A stretch of 64,000 nt of DNA from Flavivirga algicola. GTDB taxonomy: Bacteria > Bacteroidota > Bacteroidia > Flavobacteriales > Flavobacteriaceae. The first letter of the stretch is position 1. Every line of letters starts with the position of its first letter. Below the pieces are notes generated by a model. The model saw only the letters and a program-made list of their open reading frames with translations, had not been told where the DNA came from and did no database searches. This document shows positions 8,341 to 17,892 of this stretch, one piece after another. The DNA is taken from assembly GCF_012910715.1 (NCBI RefSeq), contig NZ_JABBHF010000001.1, forward strand, positions 441,170-505,169. Reading direction: 5' to 3'. Made by a program: the position numbers and the translations under genes.

Positions 8341-9036
8341 ATGACATTAAACTGTGTAGTAGTAGACGATTCGGCAATACAACGTCTCTCAATAGTCAAG
8401 CTGGTAGAGAATCATCCTTCGCTTAACTTAATAGCAGAGTACAGTAGTGCCTTAGAAACTAAAAATGGTTTAAATACGCATCAAGTAGATTTAATTTTTT
8501 TAGACATTGAAATGCCAGTGTTAAATGGATTTGAACTTTTAGACGTATTGAACAACAAACCTCAAATTATTTTTGTAACCGGTAAAACCGAGTATGCTTT
8601 TAAAGCATTTAATTACGATGCTACCGATTATTTACATAAACCAATTACAAGAGAACGTTTCAATACTTCTGTAGATAAAGCTTTAGAGCAGCATAGACTG
8701 ACTTTAGACTTTAACGAAGAAGAAGGCGAACATATTTTTGTAAAAAGTAACCTTAAAAAACGTAAAGTTTATATCAAAGACATTAAGTGGATTGAGGCCC
8801 TTGGCGATTATGTAAAGTTGGTTACAGAAGAAACGAGCCTAGTAGTACTATCTACGATGAAATCTTTTGAGGCTGAATTACCCGAAGGTAAGTTTTTAAG
8901 AATCCATAAATCATACATTGTTAATCTTGATAAGATAGATAGATTTAACAGTAAAAATGTTGAGGTGGGAGCTTATGAAATCCCTTTAAGCCGAAACAAA
9001 AAGACGCAATTAGTTGACGCTTTAAACAATATTTAA
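8341..9036 (+). CDS. LytTR family response regulator
   Basis: 231 residues. An N-terminal receiver domain (about 1-120) has the acidic pair D9-D10, the phospho-acceptor D55 in LIFLDIEMP, the Thr of FVTGKTEYAF and the lysine in YLHKPI. The LytTR DNA-binding domain (about 130-231) contains IKWIEALGDYVKLVTEE and FLRIHKSYIVNLDKI. Such regulators usually pair with a LytS/YehU-type histidine kinase, but none is encoded nearby, so it is an orphan in this window. It sits between the divergent rpsF operon and convergent priA. The regulated genes cannot be inferred. Confidence 0.92.
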   Translation: MTLNCVVVDDSAIQRLSIVKLVENHPSLNLIAEYSSALETKNGLNTHQVDLIFLDIEMPVLNGFELLDVLNNKPQIIFVTGKTEYAFKAFNYDATDYLHKPITRERFNTSVDKALEQHRLTLDFNEEEGEHIFVKSNLKKRKVYIKDIKWIEALGDYVKLVTEETSLVVLSTMKSFEAELPEGKFLRIHKSYIVNLDKIDRFNSKNVEVGAYEIPLSRNKKTQLVDALNNI

Positions 9037-9070
9037 AATCCAGCTAACTAACCAATTAAACCGGATTAAA

Positions 9071-11524
9071 CTAAAAGTTATCGACATTTAAAATTATTTT
9101 AACCGACCGAAAATCTTTTATACTAAAGAAGCTATCATTTATTCTAATGATGGCTTTTTTTGTTTTTGATAATGATTGCTGCTTGGGAATCTTTACCAGG
9201 ATATTTTTATGAAACTGGTTTCTTATTCTAGAAATTGGTGGCGATTCTGGACCTAAGACATGGTCTTTAAAAACCTGCACCAAGGATTTTGCGAGCCAAA
9301 TTGAAGCTGCATCAACCTTGTTATAATCCTTATGCTTTAAAGTAATTTTTATTTGCTTGTAAATAGGCGGATATTTATAATTATAACGATCGTTCATTTG
9401 CTCTTTATACATCTCTGTATAGTTATTAGTAGAGACCTGTTGTAGAATATTATGGTATGGATTATAAGTCTGAATCAATACCTTTCCCCTTTCATCCGTA
9501 CGTCCCGCCCTACCCGACACCTGCAACATCAATTGAAAACTACGTTCATGGGCTCTAAAATCTGGAAAGTTTAGCATATTATCTGCATTCATAATACCAA
9601 CCAGTTTTACATTTCTAAAATCCAAACCTTTAGTTAACATTTGTGTTCCTACCAATATATCTATTTCCTGCTGCTCTAAAGCTGTAATTATTTTTTCATA
9701 GCCATATTTACCTCTAGTAGTATCCAAATCCATACGTGCAACCTTATAGTCTGGAAATAATAATTTCACTTCTTCCTCAATTTGTTCGGTACCAAAACCT
9801 TTAGTATCCAGTTCTGGACTACCACAAGCCATACAATCTTTTATCATGGCCGAATTGTAACCACAATAATGACAACGCAATTGATTTCTGTATTGATGGT
9901 AAGTTAAACTCACATCACAATTAGGACATTGTGGTGAATGACCACAGGTGTTACATTCTACAATAGGTGAAAATCCGCGTCGATTTTGAAATAAAATAAT
10001 TTGATGCCCTTCTTGTAAAGTTTCGGTCATTTCTTCGATAAGTCTATCACTAAAATGGCCTTTCATCAGCTTCTTTTTAAACTTTTCTTTAATATCTATT
10101 AATTCAATATCTGGCATCAAAACATCATTGTAGCGCTTCGTAATTTCTACCAAACCATACTTGTCTTGTTTTGCATTGAAGTAACTTTCTAAACTTGGTG
10201 TGGCAGACCCTAGAAGTATTTTTGCATGGTGCATGTATGCCAACACAACAGCCGTATCGCGTGCATGATATCGTGGTGCGGGATCAAACTGCTTAAAGGA
10301 CTGTTCATGCTCTTCATCAACAACGATAAGTCCTAAATTATCAAATGGTAAAAATATGGAGGACCGTGCTCCCAAAACTATTTTTGCTTTCCCTGAGTTA
10401 TTTAAAACATGATTCCAAACCTCAACACGTTCGTGCGATGAGTATTTAGAATGAAAAACAGCCACTTGTTCTCCAAAATAATTCTGTAAGCGTTTAATCA
10501 ACTGGGCAGTTAACGCTATTTCTGGCAACAAGTAAAGTACTTGTTGCCCTTTCTTTAAAATATCTTCAATCAGTTTGACATACACTTCGGTTTTACCCGA
10601 GGAGGTCACACCATGAAGCAAGGTAACTGTATGCTTGCCAAAAGCATTCTTTATTTCTTTTAGAGCGGCTTCTTGATATGTATTAAGGTTTTTTGTAGTC
10701 TCGTTTTCATCGCCTGAATATTGAATACGATCCGTTTGGATATAATATTCTTCAAGAACACCTTTATCAATCAATGATTTTATAATGGCTGTAGATGCTC
10801 CACTTTCGGTAGATAAGTCTAAAACTTTCACTGGTTTTTTCGTCGTTGCCGAAACAGAAAATAAAGTCACGATAACCTGTCGCTGCTTTGGTGCTCTGCT
10901 CAAGTCATCCAACAATTTTTCAAGCGCAGTTTCTGAAGAAAAATTGGCATGTAGCTTTACATAACGAACCAATTTAGGCTTATACTTTTCATACACCTCT
11001 TCTTCAACAGAAATAGCCTCTTTTTCAATGAGTCGTTTAATAACTGGTAAGACGTTCTTTTTATCAAGAATATTGGAGATATCATGGATTTTTAAAGAGG
11101 ATTGATGGTGCAATGCTTCAAAAACCAAAAACTCATCATCTTTTAATATTTTTTCATCAATTTCCTTAATATTATTTTTTTGGATTACCGTTTCACTTTC
11201 TAAAATAAAAGCACTAGGTAAAGCTGCTCGCATCACATCACCCAATGTACACATATAATAGTCTGCTATCCATTGCCACAATTGTAATTGCTTCGCCTTT
11301 ACAATAGGAACATCATCTAAAATCTGTTGAATATCTTTAGCTTCATAAACCGTTGGCGGATTATTATGAACATTATAAACAATACCTGTATAAATTTTAG
11401 ATTTCCCAAAAGGTACCGCAACTCGCATACCTGGTTCCAAAAAATCATATTCAGAAACACTAATACGATAAGTAAAAAGTTTTTTAAGTGGTACGGGAAT
11501 GATTACATCTATAAAATACTGCAT
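9071..11524 (-). CDS. priA: Primosomal protein N' (PriA replication-restart helicase)
   Basis: 817 residues. The N-terminal 3'BD/winged-helix region (about 1-250) is followed by a superfamily 2 helicase core with Walker A GVTSSGKTEVY, Walker B motif VDEEHEQSFKQ and motif VI QVSGRAGRTDERGKV. The inserted zinc-binding region is intact (CNTCGHSPQCPNC, CHYCGY, CMACGSPEL). PriA reloads DnaB at stalled forks. It starts 3 nt after the BrkB-like gene stop, so nadC, the brkB-like gene and priA are probably co-transcribed. Confidence 0.97.
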   Translation of the reverse strand: MQYFIDVIIPVPLKKLFTYRISVSEYDFLEPGMRVAVPFGKSKIYTGIVYNVHNNPPTVYEAKDIQQILDDVPIVKAKQLQLWQWIADYYMCTLGDVMRAALPSAFILESETVIQKNNIKEIDEKILKDDEFLVFEALHHQSSLKIHDISNILDKKNVLPVIKRLIEKEAISVEEEVYEKYKPKLVRYVKLHANFSSETALEKLLDDLSRAPKQRQVIVTLFSVSATTKKPVKVLDLSTESGASTAIIKSLIDKGVLEEYYIQTDRIQYSGDENETTKNLNTYQEAALKEIKNAFGKHTVTLLHGVTSSGKTEVYVKLIEDILKKGQQVLYLLPEIALTAQLIKRLQNYFGEQVAVFHSKYSSHERVEVWNHVLNNSGKAKIVLGARSSIFLPFDNLGLIVVDEEHEQSFKQFDPAPRYHARDTAVVLAYMHHAKILLGSATPSLESYFNAKQDKYGLVEITKRYNDVLMPDIELIDIKEKFKKKLMKGHFSDRLIEEMTETLQEGHQIILFQNRRGFSPIVECNTCGHSPQCPNCDVSLTYHQYRNQLRCHYCGYNSAMIKDCMACGSPELDTKGFGTEQIEEEVKLLFPDYKVARMDLDTTRGKYGYEKIITALEQQEIDILVGTQMLTKGLDFRNVKLVGIMNADNMLNFPDFRAHERSFQLMLQVSGRAGRTDERGKVLIQTYNPYHNILQQVSTNNYTEMYKEQMNDRYNYKYPPIYKQIKITLKHKDYNKVDAASIWLAKSLVQVFKDHVLGPESPPISRIRNQFHKNILVKIPKQQSLSKTKKAIIRINDSFFSIKDFRSVKIILNVDNF

Positions 11525-11527
11525 AAA

Positions 11528-12469
11528 CTAACACCTTTTACGTAGTTTATTGAGTGAGGCATTTAATTCGTAACCTAACAATAAAATATTAGCATTAAGC
11601 CACAAATAAAACAGTAGAATTAATAATGCCCCAATAGAACCGTAAAGTTTATTGTATTGCCCAAAATTTTCAATATAAAGACCAAACAGATAAGACGACA
11701 ACATAATTAGCAGGGTTGTAAACAAGGCACCTACAGAAAAGAATTTAGAGTGTTTTCCTTCCTGAGTACCAAAATAATACAAGGTGGCCGTTGCCAAATA
11801 CACCATAATAATAAAGAATGCATATTTGGCAATATCTGTCCATAATACATTTTGATTTTCCACTTGATAGCCTTTATTCTCCAAAGCTTCAAATACTTCC
11901 TGTACCACATATATTTGAAAATAACCTAAAACAGCTATGGTTACAATAAGTAAAAAAGCCAATATCAAAGCTATACTCAACGCGTATAAATATTGCTTGA
12001 AAATGTTACGGGTTAATTGCTCATGATATGAATTTTCAAAACCAGAAAACACCGCATTTACTCCATTAGCCATTAAACCTATTGATAGTACAAAAACAGA
12101 TGACAACAGACCTCCTTGTTGCGTTTTATCAATATTTTCGAATATATTCTCTACAAAAAAATCGGAAGTATTTGGCGGCAAAAAAGATTCTAAAAAGGTT
12201 AAAAATTCAATTTTAAAATCATCGATTGGTATGTACGGAATAATGATTAGTACAAACAACAAAAAAGGAAACAAGGCCATAAAAAAACTAAAAGCGATGG
12301 CACTTGCACGTGTTGTTAAAGCCCCTCTTACGATACCTGTAATATAAAGCTCTAATAAATCGTAAAATGACAGCCCCTCAAGACCTGGTAATTTTACCTG
12401 CTTAAAAACCCGCACCAAGACATTTATTACTGGAATCTTATCTAGCTTGTCTTCAATGGGCTTGGTCAT
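11528..12469 (-). CDS. YihY/BrkB family inner-membrane protein
   Basis: 313 residues with about six hydrophobic segments: AFSFFMALFPFLLFVLIII, SSVFVLSIGLMANGVNAVF, LYALSIALILAFLLIVTIA, YAFFIIMVYLATATLYYFG, FTTLLIMLSSYLFGLY and LYGSIGALLILLFYLWLN. The pattern TTRASAIAFSFFMALFPF and the YGSIGALLILLFYLWLNANILLLGYELN block are family signatures. Once mis-annotated as RNase BN, the family has no settled function. It lies between nadC and priA on the same strand. Confidence 0.9.
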   Translation of the reverse strand: MTKPIEDKLDKIPVINVLVRVFKQVKLPGLEGLSFYDLLELYITGIVRGALTTRASAIAFSFFMALFPFLLFVLIIIPYIPIDDFKIEFLTFLESFLPPNTSDFFVENIFENIDKTQQGGLLSSVFVLSIGLMANGVNAVFSGFENSYHEQLTRNIFKQYLYALSIALILAFLLIVTIAVLGYFQIYVVQEVFEALENKGYQVENQNVLWTDIAKYAFFIIMVYLATATLYYFGTQEGKHSKFFSVGALFTTLLIMLSSYLFGLYIENFGQYNKLYGSIGALLILLFYLWLNANILLLGYELNASLNKLRKRC

Positions 12470-12541
12470 TAATTTATTTTAAAAGTTTAAAAGTTTGTCA
12501 TTAAACACTAAGCCCCTTAAACTAATTTGAAAGTTATAAAA

Positions 12542-13402
12542 CTAGTTTACAGCCTTTAAACTTAAATCCATATTATGGACAGAATGTGTTAAAGCGCCGC
12601 ATGAAATATAATTCACCCCACATTCTGCATAGTGCCTAATAGTGACTTCGTTTATATTACCAGAAGATTCAATAAGACATTTACCATCTATTAGTTTTAC
12701 GGCTTTTCTTGTATCTTCATAATCAAAGTTATCAAGTAAAATTCTATAAATACCGTCACTTTTTAATATTTCCTCAACCTCGATTAAATTTCTGGCCTCA
12801 ACCATAATTTTCAAATCCTTATCGGTTTCTTTTAAATAAGACTTGGTCATTTCAATAGCTTTGGTAATACCTCCAGCAAAATCGATATGATTATCTTTAA
12901 GCATAATCATATCATACAATGCAAATCTATGGTTTTCTCCTCCTCCTATAACCACGGCCCATTTTTCCAATACACGAATTCCTGGTGTTGTTTTACGTGT
13001 ATCTAGAATTTTAGTTTTAGTACCTTTTAACAAATTAACAAACATCCTTGTTTTTGTAGCTATGGCACTCATACGTTGCATGGCATTTAATACCGTACGT
13101 TCTGCTTTTAAAATAGACTGAGAAGGCCCTTCAATATACATAACAACATCACCATAAGTAACCTCGGTTCCATCTTCTATTTTAACATCCAATTTTAAAT
13201 TTTTATCAACGTATGCAAATACTTTTTTAGCAAAATTAACACCTCCAATAATGCCTTTATCTTTAACTAATATTTTTGCTCTCCCTTTTGCATTTTCTGG
13301 AATACAAGCTAAAGAACTATGATCTCCATCGCCCACATCTTCTCTTATAGCATTGGAAATTATCATTTTAACTTCTGTATCGAATTGCTCTTGTGTTATC
13401 AT
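12542..13402 (-). CDS. nadC: Nicotinate-nucleotide pyrophosphorylase (carboxylating)
   Basis: 286 residues. It converts quinolinate and PRPP to nicotinate mononucleotide, CO2 and PPi in de novo NAD synthesis. Recognisable blocks: NAIREDVGDGDHSS, AERTVLNAMQRMSAIAT, KILDTRKTTPGIRVLEKWAV (quinolinate-binding Arg and Lys), GGGENHRFALYDMIMLKDNH, and IESSGNINEVTIRHYAECGV. Length is typical. nadA and nadB are not in this window. Promoter-like element at 13422-13429. Confidence 0.97.
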   Translation of the reverse strand: MITQEQFDTEVKMIISNAIREDVGDGDHSSLACIPENAKGRAKILVKDKGIIGGVNFAKKVFAYVDKNLKLDVKIEDGTEVTYGDVVMYIEGPSQSILKAERTVLNAMQRMSAIATKTRMFVNLLKGTKTKILDTRKTTPGIRVLEKWAVVIGGGENHRFALYDMIMLKDNHIDFAGGITKAIEMTKSYLKETDKDLKIMVEARNLIEVEEILKSDGIYRILLDNFDYEDTRKAVKLIDGKCLIESSGNINEVTIRHYAECGVNYISCGALTHSVHNMDLSLKAVN

Positions 13403-13421
13403 ATATTTAGTTAGTTTGCAA

Positions 13422-13429
13422 CAAAAATA
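13422..13429 (-). promoter_or_regulatory. Putative nadC -7 element
   Basis: Minus-strand TATTTTTG, 19 nt from the nadC start. It is divergent from the rlmH promoter element. Confidence 0.45.
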
Positions 13430-13516
13430 AGAAATTGATTTACTAAATTAAATTTTACATTTATGAAATTTCTATTTTTTTCATCATTAAATATGTTTTT
13501 CGTAAATACTAAATAG

Positions 13517-13524
13517 TAATTTTG
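13517..13524 (+). promoter_or_regulatory. Putative rlmH -7 element, very close to the start codon
   Basis: TAATTTTG matches TAnnTTTG exactly and ends only 5 nt before the rlmH ATG at 13530. The transcript would be almost leaderless. Confidence 0.45.
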
Positions 13525-13529
13525 CTATT

Positions 13530-14003
13530 ATGACTATAAAACTTCTCGCCATTGGCAAGACCGATAATAAGGAGCTTCAATCACTAATCGATGAATACAC
13601 AAAGCGTTTGGGGTTTTATATTAAATTTTCGCTGGAAATTATTCCAGACATAAAGCATGTCAAAAACTTAAGCGAAGCACAACAAAAACAAAAAGAGGGC
13701 GAACTTATTATGAGCAAGCTCAACCCGACCGATATTTTGATTTTATTAGATGAACAAGGTAAGCAATTAAACTCCGTAGGCTTTTCCAATTATCTGCAAA
13801 AACATATGAATTCCGGTATAAAACAACTAGTTTTAGTTATTGGAGGTCCTTATGGGTTCTCTCAAGATGTCTATAATAAATCAAATGGGAAAATATCATT
13901 ATCTAAAATGACATTTTCCCATCAAATGGTACGTTTGTTTATTATTGAGCAACTTTATAGAGGCTTTACCATTTTAAGAAACGAACCTTACCATCACCGA
14001 TAA
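13530..14003 (+). CDS. rlmH: 23S rRNA pseudouridine-1915 N3-methyltransferase
   Basis: 157 residues, the SPOUT-fold RlmH (YbeA). It methylates pseudouridine 1915 in helix 69 of 23S rRNA on assembled 70S ribosomes. Visible: MTIKLLAIGKTDNKELQ, LLDEQGKQLNSVGFSNYL, the SAM-knot motif VIGGPYGFSQDVY, and the C-terminal FSHQMVRLFIIEQLYRGF...YHHR end that is nearly invariant in the family. It is convergent with the MmcQ-like gene with a single nucleotide between the stops. Confidence 0.97.
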   Translation: MTIKLLAIGKTDNKELQSLIDEYTKRLGFYIKFSLEIIPDIKHVKNLSEAQQKQKEGELIMSKLNPTDILILLDEQGKQLNSVGFSNYLQKHMNSGIKQLVLVIGGPYGFSQDVYNKSNGKISLSKMTFSHQMVRLFIIEQLYRGFTILRNEPYHHR

Positions 14004-14004
14004 T

Positions 14005-14364
14005 TTATAAATTCTCTAGTTCCAACCGTTCTTTTTTGGTCAGTTTTGCGACTACCAAACGGTAAGAAACATCTAACCATTCATACAATAACTTATCGGG
14101 AATAGAACCATCGACTACAACCCTACTCCAATGTTTTTTGCTAAAATATGAGGGTTCTTCCAATGCATCATATTCTGCACGAAGTTCTTCTATGGTTTCT
14201 GGTTCACATTTAATACTAAAACTATCAAATGTATCTATATCGGTAGCGGTGAACATTTTACCCATGACTTTAAAAACAAGTACATTGGGTAACTTAGGAA
14301 ATGGTATAGACTCTGTAACGCCTTTTTTAGATAGGCAATACATTCTATAAGCTTCAATATTCAT
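14005..14364 (-). CDS. MmcQ/YjbR family protein
   Basis: 119 residues of the CyaY-like MmcQ/YjbR fold. Visible: the N-terminal MNIEAYRMYCLSKKGVTESIPF, the strand NVLVFKVMGKMFT, and the C-terminal SKKHWSRVVVDGSIPDKLLYEWLDVSYRLVVAKL. The family is described as putative DNA-binding; its biological role is not settled. It is convergent with rlmH and lies 17 nt downstream of hpf on the same strand, so the two may be co-transcribed. Confidence 0.88.
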   Translation of the reverse strand: MNIEAYRMYCLSKKGVTESIPFPKLPNVLVFKVMGKMFTATDIDTFDSFSIKCEPETIEELRAEYDALEEPSYFSKKHWSRVVVDGSIPDKLLYEWLDVSYRLVVAKLTKKERLELENL

Positions 14365-14381
14365 CTTATATAAAACTTAAG

Positions 14382-14681
14382 TTAATGCGTTTTATAGACT
14401 TCTTTTCGTTTTTCTAATTGACGCTCTAAATCCTTAATCGTCTCTCTTACAGACACTTCAAAATTACGTTCATTAGAAGTCGCAAAAATTCGAGGACCTG
14501 GTAAGCTTAATTCTATATTACAAATTTTACCTGTATCGTGCTGGTTTTCGTCTTGTTTAAAATGCACACTGGCGCTAATTAAAAACTCGTATCTGTTAAA
14601 TATTTTTTTCAATTTATCTTCTGTGAAAGTCGAAAGTGTCTCGCTTATATCTACACCTACATATTGAATATTTACTGTCAT
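14382..14681 (-). CDS. hpf: Short ribosome hibernation-promoting factor
   Basis: 99 residues, the HPF/RaiA (S30AE) fold. It begins MTVNIQYVGVDISETLSTF and has the basic C-terminal helix VRETIKDLERQLEKRKE. It is the short form, without the C-terminal dimerisation domain of long HPF. HPF binds the 30S decoding region in stationary phase and silences ribosomes. A neighbouring stringent-response gene (rel at 15647) fits a growth-arrest theme, but no shared regulation is shown. Confidence 0.88.
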   Translation of the reverse strand: MTVNIQYVGVDISETLSTFTEDKLKKIFNRYEFLISASVHFKQDENQHDTGKICNIELSLPGPRIFATSNERNFEVSVRETIKDLERQLEKRKEVYKTH

Positions 14682-14798
14682 ATCTATTTTTATTTATATT
14701 AAAATTCTTAATCTAAGATACACGTTTTTTTAATAATGTAGAGTAACAAAAATCATAAAAAGTCATAAAATATTTTCACTTATAAATCAATATAATAG

Positions 14799-14806
14799 TA
14801 TTTTTG
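14799..14806 (+). promoter_or_regulatory. Putative rdgB -7 element
   Basis: TATTTTTG matches TAnnTTTG, 22 nt before the rdgB start codon. No clear -33 TTG is visible. Confidence 0.4.
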
Positions 14807-14828
14807 AAAATTTAAATTCGCTCAGCAT

Positions 14829-15425
14829 ATGCAACTCGTTTTCGCCACCAATAACCTTAATAAAATACATGAGGTACAAGCTTTGATTCCTAGTCATATA
14901 AAGCTATTAAGTTTGAACGATATTGATTGTTTTGAAGATATCCCAGAAACCCAAAATACCATTGAGGGCAACAGTATTGAAAAAGCTAAATATGTAAAAG
15001 AACATTACGGATATGATTGTTTTGCTGATGATACTGGCCTAGAAGTAGCAGCCTTGAACGGGGCTCCAGGCGTGCACTCTGCCCGTTATGCTGGAGAACA
15101 ACGTGATGCCCATGACAACATGAACAAATTACTAACAGAATTAAGCACCAAAACCAATAGAGATGCGCAGTTTAAAACGGTAATCACATTACTGCTCAAT
15201 AATGAACAATTTACTTTTACCGGTATATGCAAAGGTGAAATAACAAGTAGTAAAAGCGGTAAGCTTGGCTTTGGTTACGATCCTATTTTTAAACCACAAG
15301 GATACCAACAAACCTTTGCCGAAATGGATCTGAGTCTAAAAAACGAAATTGGCCATCGCGGAAAAGCCATTCTTCAATTGGTTGATTTTTTAAATTCCCA
15401 ACCTTTAACCCGTATCATGCATTAG
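14829..15425 (+). CDS. rdgB: Non-canonical purine NTP diphosphatase (RdgB/HAM1)
   Basis: 198 residues. It hydrolyses dITP, ITP and XTP to monophosphates, keeping deaminated purines out of DNA and RNA. Motifs: FATNNLNKIHEVQALIP at the N-terminus (substrate loop), CFADDTGLEVAALNGAPGVHSARYAG (catalytic Asp and binding residues), LGFGYDPIFKP and ISHR-type GHRGKA near the C-terminus. Length is typical. It is separated from rel by 221 nt with no recognisable feature. Confidence 0.96.
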   Translation: MQLVFATNNLNKIHEVQALIPSHIKLLSLNDIDCFEDIPETQNTIEGNSIEKAKYVKEHYGYDCFADDTGLEVAALNGAPGVHSARYAGEQRDAHDNMNKLLTELSTKTNRDAQFKTVITLLLNNEQFTFTGICKGEITSSKSGKLGFGYDPIFKPQGYQQTFAEMDLSLKNEIGHRGKAILQLVDFLNSQPLTRIMH

Positions 15426-15646
15426 AAAATCTATTACAGATTGAAACTACTGCAAAATCTAACGTTTTACTGTATTTTTTTGTTTAACCATGGAGATACT
15501 ATGCTGAAATTAATAACATACTAGATTTTATTGCATTTTCAACCTTCATGACGAAGTTCTAATGCAGAATATGGGTTTAAAAAATTCAGGTATAAAAAAC
15601 CAAACTTCATGTTGGTGGTTAATATTCTTTATGTTATTTTTAATCT

Positions 15647-17866
15647 ATGACAGAGGAAGAGATCGAAAAAGAAAATGCAGCAATAACCAAAGCCTACAAA
15701 GAATTATTAAAAGTTAGCTATACAACGCTATCTGATGACGATAAAAAACTAATACGTAAAGCTTTTGATATTGCTATAGATGGTCACAAGGATCAACGTA
15801 GAAAATCTGGGGAAGCTTATATTTTCCATCCATTGGCCGTAGCAAAAATCGTTGCCCAAGAAATTGGCTTGGATGCGACTTCTATTGCTGCAGCTCTACT
15901 TCATGATGTTGTTGAAGACAGCCCAGATTATACTATAAAAGATATTGAAAAGTTATTTGGAAAAACGATAGCCACTATTGTAGATGGGCTCACAAAAATA
16001 TCTTCTTTAAGCAAAGAAAAAGACATGGACGTGTCTTTACAAGCAGAAAATTTTCGGAAAATGCTGCTCACACTTAATGATGATGTTCGTGTTATTATAA
16101 TAAAAATTGCGGACAGGCTCCATAATATGCAGACTATGGCTTCTATGCGTCCAGATAAGCAAGAAAAAATAGCCTCTGAAACCCTATACATTTATGCGCC
16201 TTTAGCACATAGAATTGGCTTGTACAATATCAAAACCGAACTTGAAGATTTAGGTTTAAAATATACCGAACCTGATGTCTATAACGATCTTTATGATAAA
16301 ATTAAAGAAAGTAAGGAAGAACAGGATAAGTATATAGAAGCGTTTAGTGAAGTTATAAAGAAGTCATTAAATAAAGAAAATTTTGAATACACCATAAAAG
16401 GACGTCCAAAGTCTATTTTTTCAATCAGAAAAAAAATGCTGAAACAAGGAGTTTCTTTTGATGAAGTGTACGACAAGTTTGCAATAAGGATTATCTACAA
16501 AAGTGAAGAGGCCAACGAAAAGTTTTTAGCCTGGAAAATATACTCTGTAGTAACCGATCACTTTAGACCAAACCCGATACGTCTACGCGATTGGATTTCT
16601 TCTCCTAAGTCTACAGGCTATGAAGCTTTGCACATTACTGTTATGGGACCTAAAGGACGCTGGGTCGAAGTTCAAATACGAAGTGAACGTATGAACGAAA
16701 TTGCCGAAAAAGGTTATGCTGCTCATTATAAATATAAACAGGACAACGAGAAGGAGGATAATTTAGAAAATTGGATCAATAAGCTACAGGAAGCTTTAGA
16801 AAACCCAGATACAAATGCCGTAGATTTTGTTGAGCAATTTAAACTCAACCTGTATTCGCAAGAAATATTTGTATTTACCCCTACTGGAGAGTTAAAATCA
16901 TTACCCAAAGGTGCTACATCATTAGATTTTGCTTTTAATATCCATACCGAGGTTGGTATGCGAACACGGGGAGCTAAAGTAAATGGTAAGTTAGTACCGC
17001 TAAGTCACCAATTACAAAGTGGCGATCAAGTCGATATTTTAACCTCAGAAAGTTCCAAACCCAATGCAAACTGGTTGGATTATGCCACTACAGCCCGAGC
17101 TAGAAGTAAAATAAAATCGGCTTTAAAAGAAGACAAAAAACGCATAGGTGAAGACGGCAAAGAGATTCTTAGAAGAAAATTAAAACAGCTCAAGATTACG
17201 CTTAACGAGGCTTCTACAAATGAACTGGTTAACTATTTTAAGCTTAAAACAAGCCTAGATCTTTTTTATAGAGTTGGTATTGGCACGATAGATAATACCA
17301 TGCTTAAAAGCTACGCAGCGTCTAGAAGTAATGCTTTGATGAGTTTTATTAAAAATAAAATCTCAAGAAAGACAACTATTAAAAAAGAAGACCTGGAAAA
17401 AGAAGAAGTTACGGCTAAATATGATTCTTTGGTCTTCGGAAAAGAAGAAGAAAAGCTGGACTACAAAATATCAAATTGCTGTAATCCAATTCCTGGCGAT
17501 GATGTTTTTGGCTTTCTAACGGTTAATGAAGGGATTAAGATCCATAAAAAAAATTGTCCCAATGCGCTTAGTATGCAATCAAATTATGCGTACAGGATTA
17601 TGCAGGCCAAATGGATTGACTCGTCACAACAAGAATTTTTAGCCCAAATTAAAGTTACTGGAATTGACCATATAGGCTTGGTAAGCGATATTACTTCCAT
17701 TATTTCAGACAATATGCACGTGAATATGAAAAGCTTAAGTTTTGAAAGTGACGATGGCTTATTTTCTGGAAAAATCAATGTTGTTGTAAAAAATAATACC
17801 ATTATAAAAAAGCTTTTAGAGAAACTTAAAAAAATTAATGGTATCGATAAGGTTACCAGAGTGTAA
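15647..17866 (+). CDS. Bifunctional (p)ppGpp synthetase/hydrolase, Rel/SpoT type
   Basis: 739 residues with the full long-RSH domain order. An HD hydrolase domain (about 45-200; FHPLAVAKIVAQ, LLHDVVEDSPDY, KIADRLHNMQTM) is followed by a synthetase domain (about 245-370; RPKSIFSIRKKM, RLRDWISSPKSTGYEALH, WVEVQIRSERMNEIAEKGYA), TGS (about 405-465; VFTPTGELKSLPKGATSLDFA), a zinc-finger-type segment with SNCCNPIPGDDVFG, and a C-terminal ACT domain (about 665-739). Both catalytic domains look intact, as expected for the single Rel of most Bacteroidetes. It is followed after 26 nt by a Fur-type regulator and then purA. The link to purine synthesis is attractive because (p)ppGpp inhibits PurA in other bacteria. 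Confidence 0.95.
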   Translation: MTEEEIEKENAAITKAYKELLKVSYTTLSDDDKKLIRKAFDIAIDGHKDQRRKSGEAYIFHPLAVAKIVAQEIGLDATSIAAALLHDVVEDSPDYTIKDIEKLFGKTIATIVDGLTKISSLSKEKDMDVSLQAENFRKMLLTLNDDVRVIIIKIADRLHNMQTMASMRPDKQEKIASETLYIYAPLAHRIGLYNIKTELEDLGLKYTEPDVYNDLYDKIKESKEEQDKYIEAFSEVIKKSLNKENFEYTIKGRPKSIFSIRKKMLKQGVSFDEVYDKFAIRIIYKSEEANEKFLAWKIYSVVTDHFRPNPIRLRDWISSPKSTGYEALHITVMGPKGRWVEVQIRSERMNEIAEKGYAAHYKYKQDNEKEDNLENWINKLQEALENPDTNAVDFVEQFKLNLYSQEIFVFTPTGELKSLPKGATSLDFAFNIHTEVGMRTRGAKVNGKLVPLSHQLQSGDQVDILTSESSKPNANWLDYATTARARSKIKSALKEDKKRIGEDGKEILRRKLKQLKITLNEASTNELVNYFKLKTSLDLFYRVGIGTIDNTMLKSYAASRSNALMSFIKNKISRKTTIKKEDLEKEEVTAKYDSLVFGKEEEKLDYKISNCCNPIPGDDVFGFLTVNEGIKIHKKNCPNALSMQSNYAYRIMQAKWIDSSQQEFLAQIKVTGIDHIGLVSDITSIISDNMHVNMKSLSFESDDGLFSGKINVVVKNNTIIKKLLEKLKKINGIDKVTRV

Positions 17867-17874
17867 AAAAAGTG

Positions 17875-17882
17875 TAAATTTG
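17875..17882 (+). promoter_or_regulatory. Putative -7 element between rel and the fur-like gene
   Basis: TAAATTTG matches TAnnTTTG and ends 10 nt before the ATG at 17893. It would allow the fur-like gene and purA to be expressed independently of rel, with a leader of only a few nt. Confidence 0.4.
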
Positions 17883-17892
17883 CGACGGAATT

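Noticed and set aside
15426-15646. Gap before rel, checked for a riboswitch, tRNA or small gene
   Set aside because: Only AT-rich sequence with no cloverleaf, strong hairpin or protein-like frame; nothing to call.
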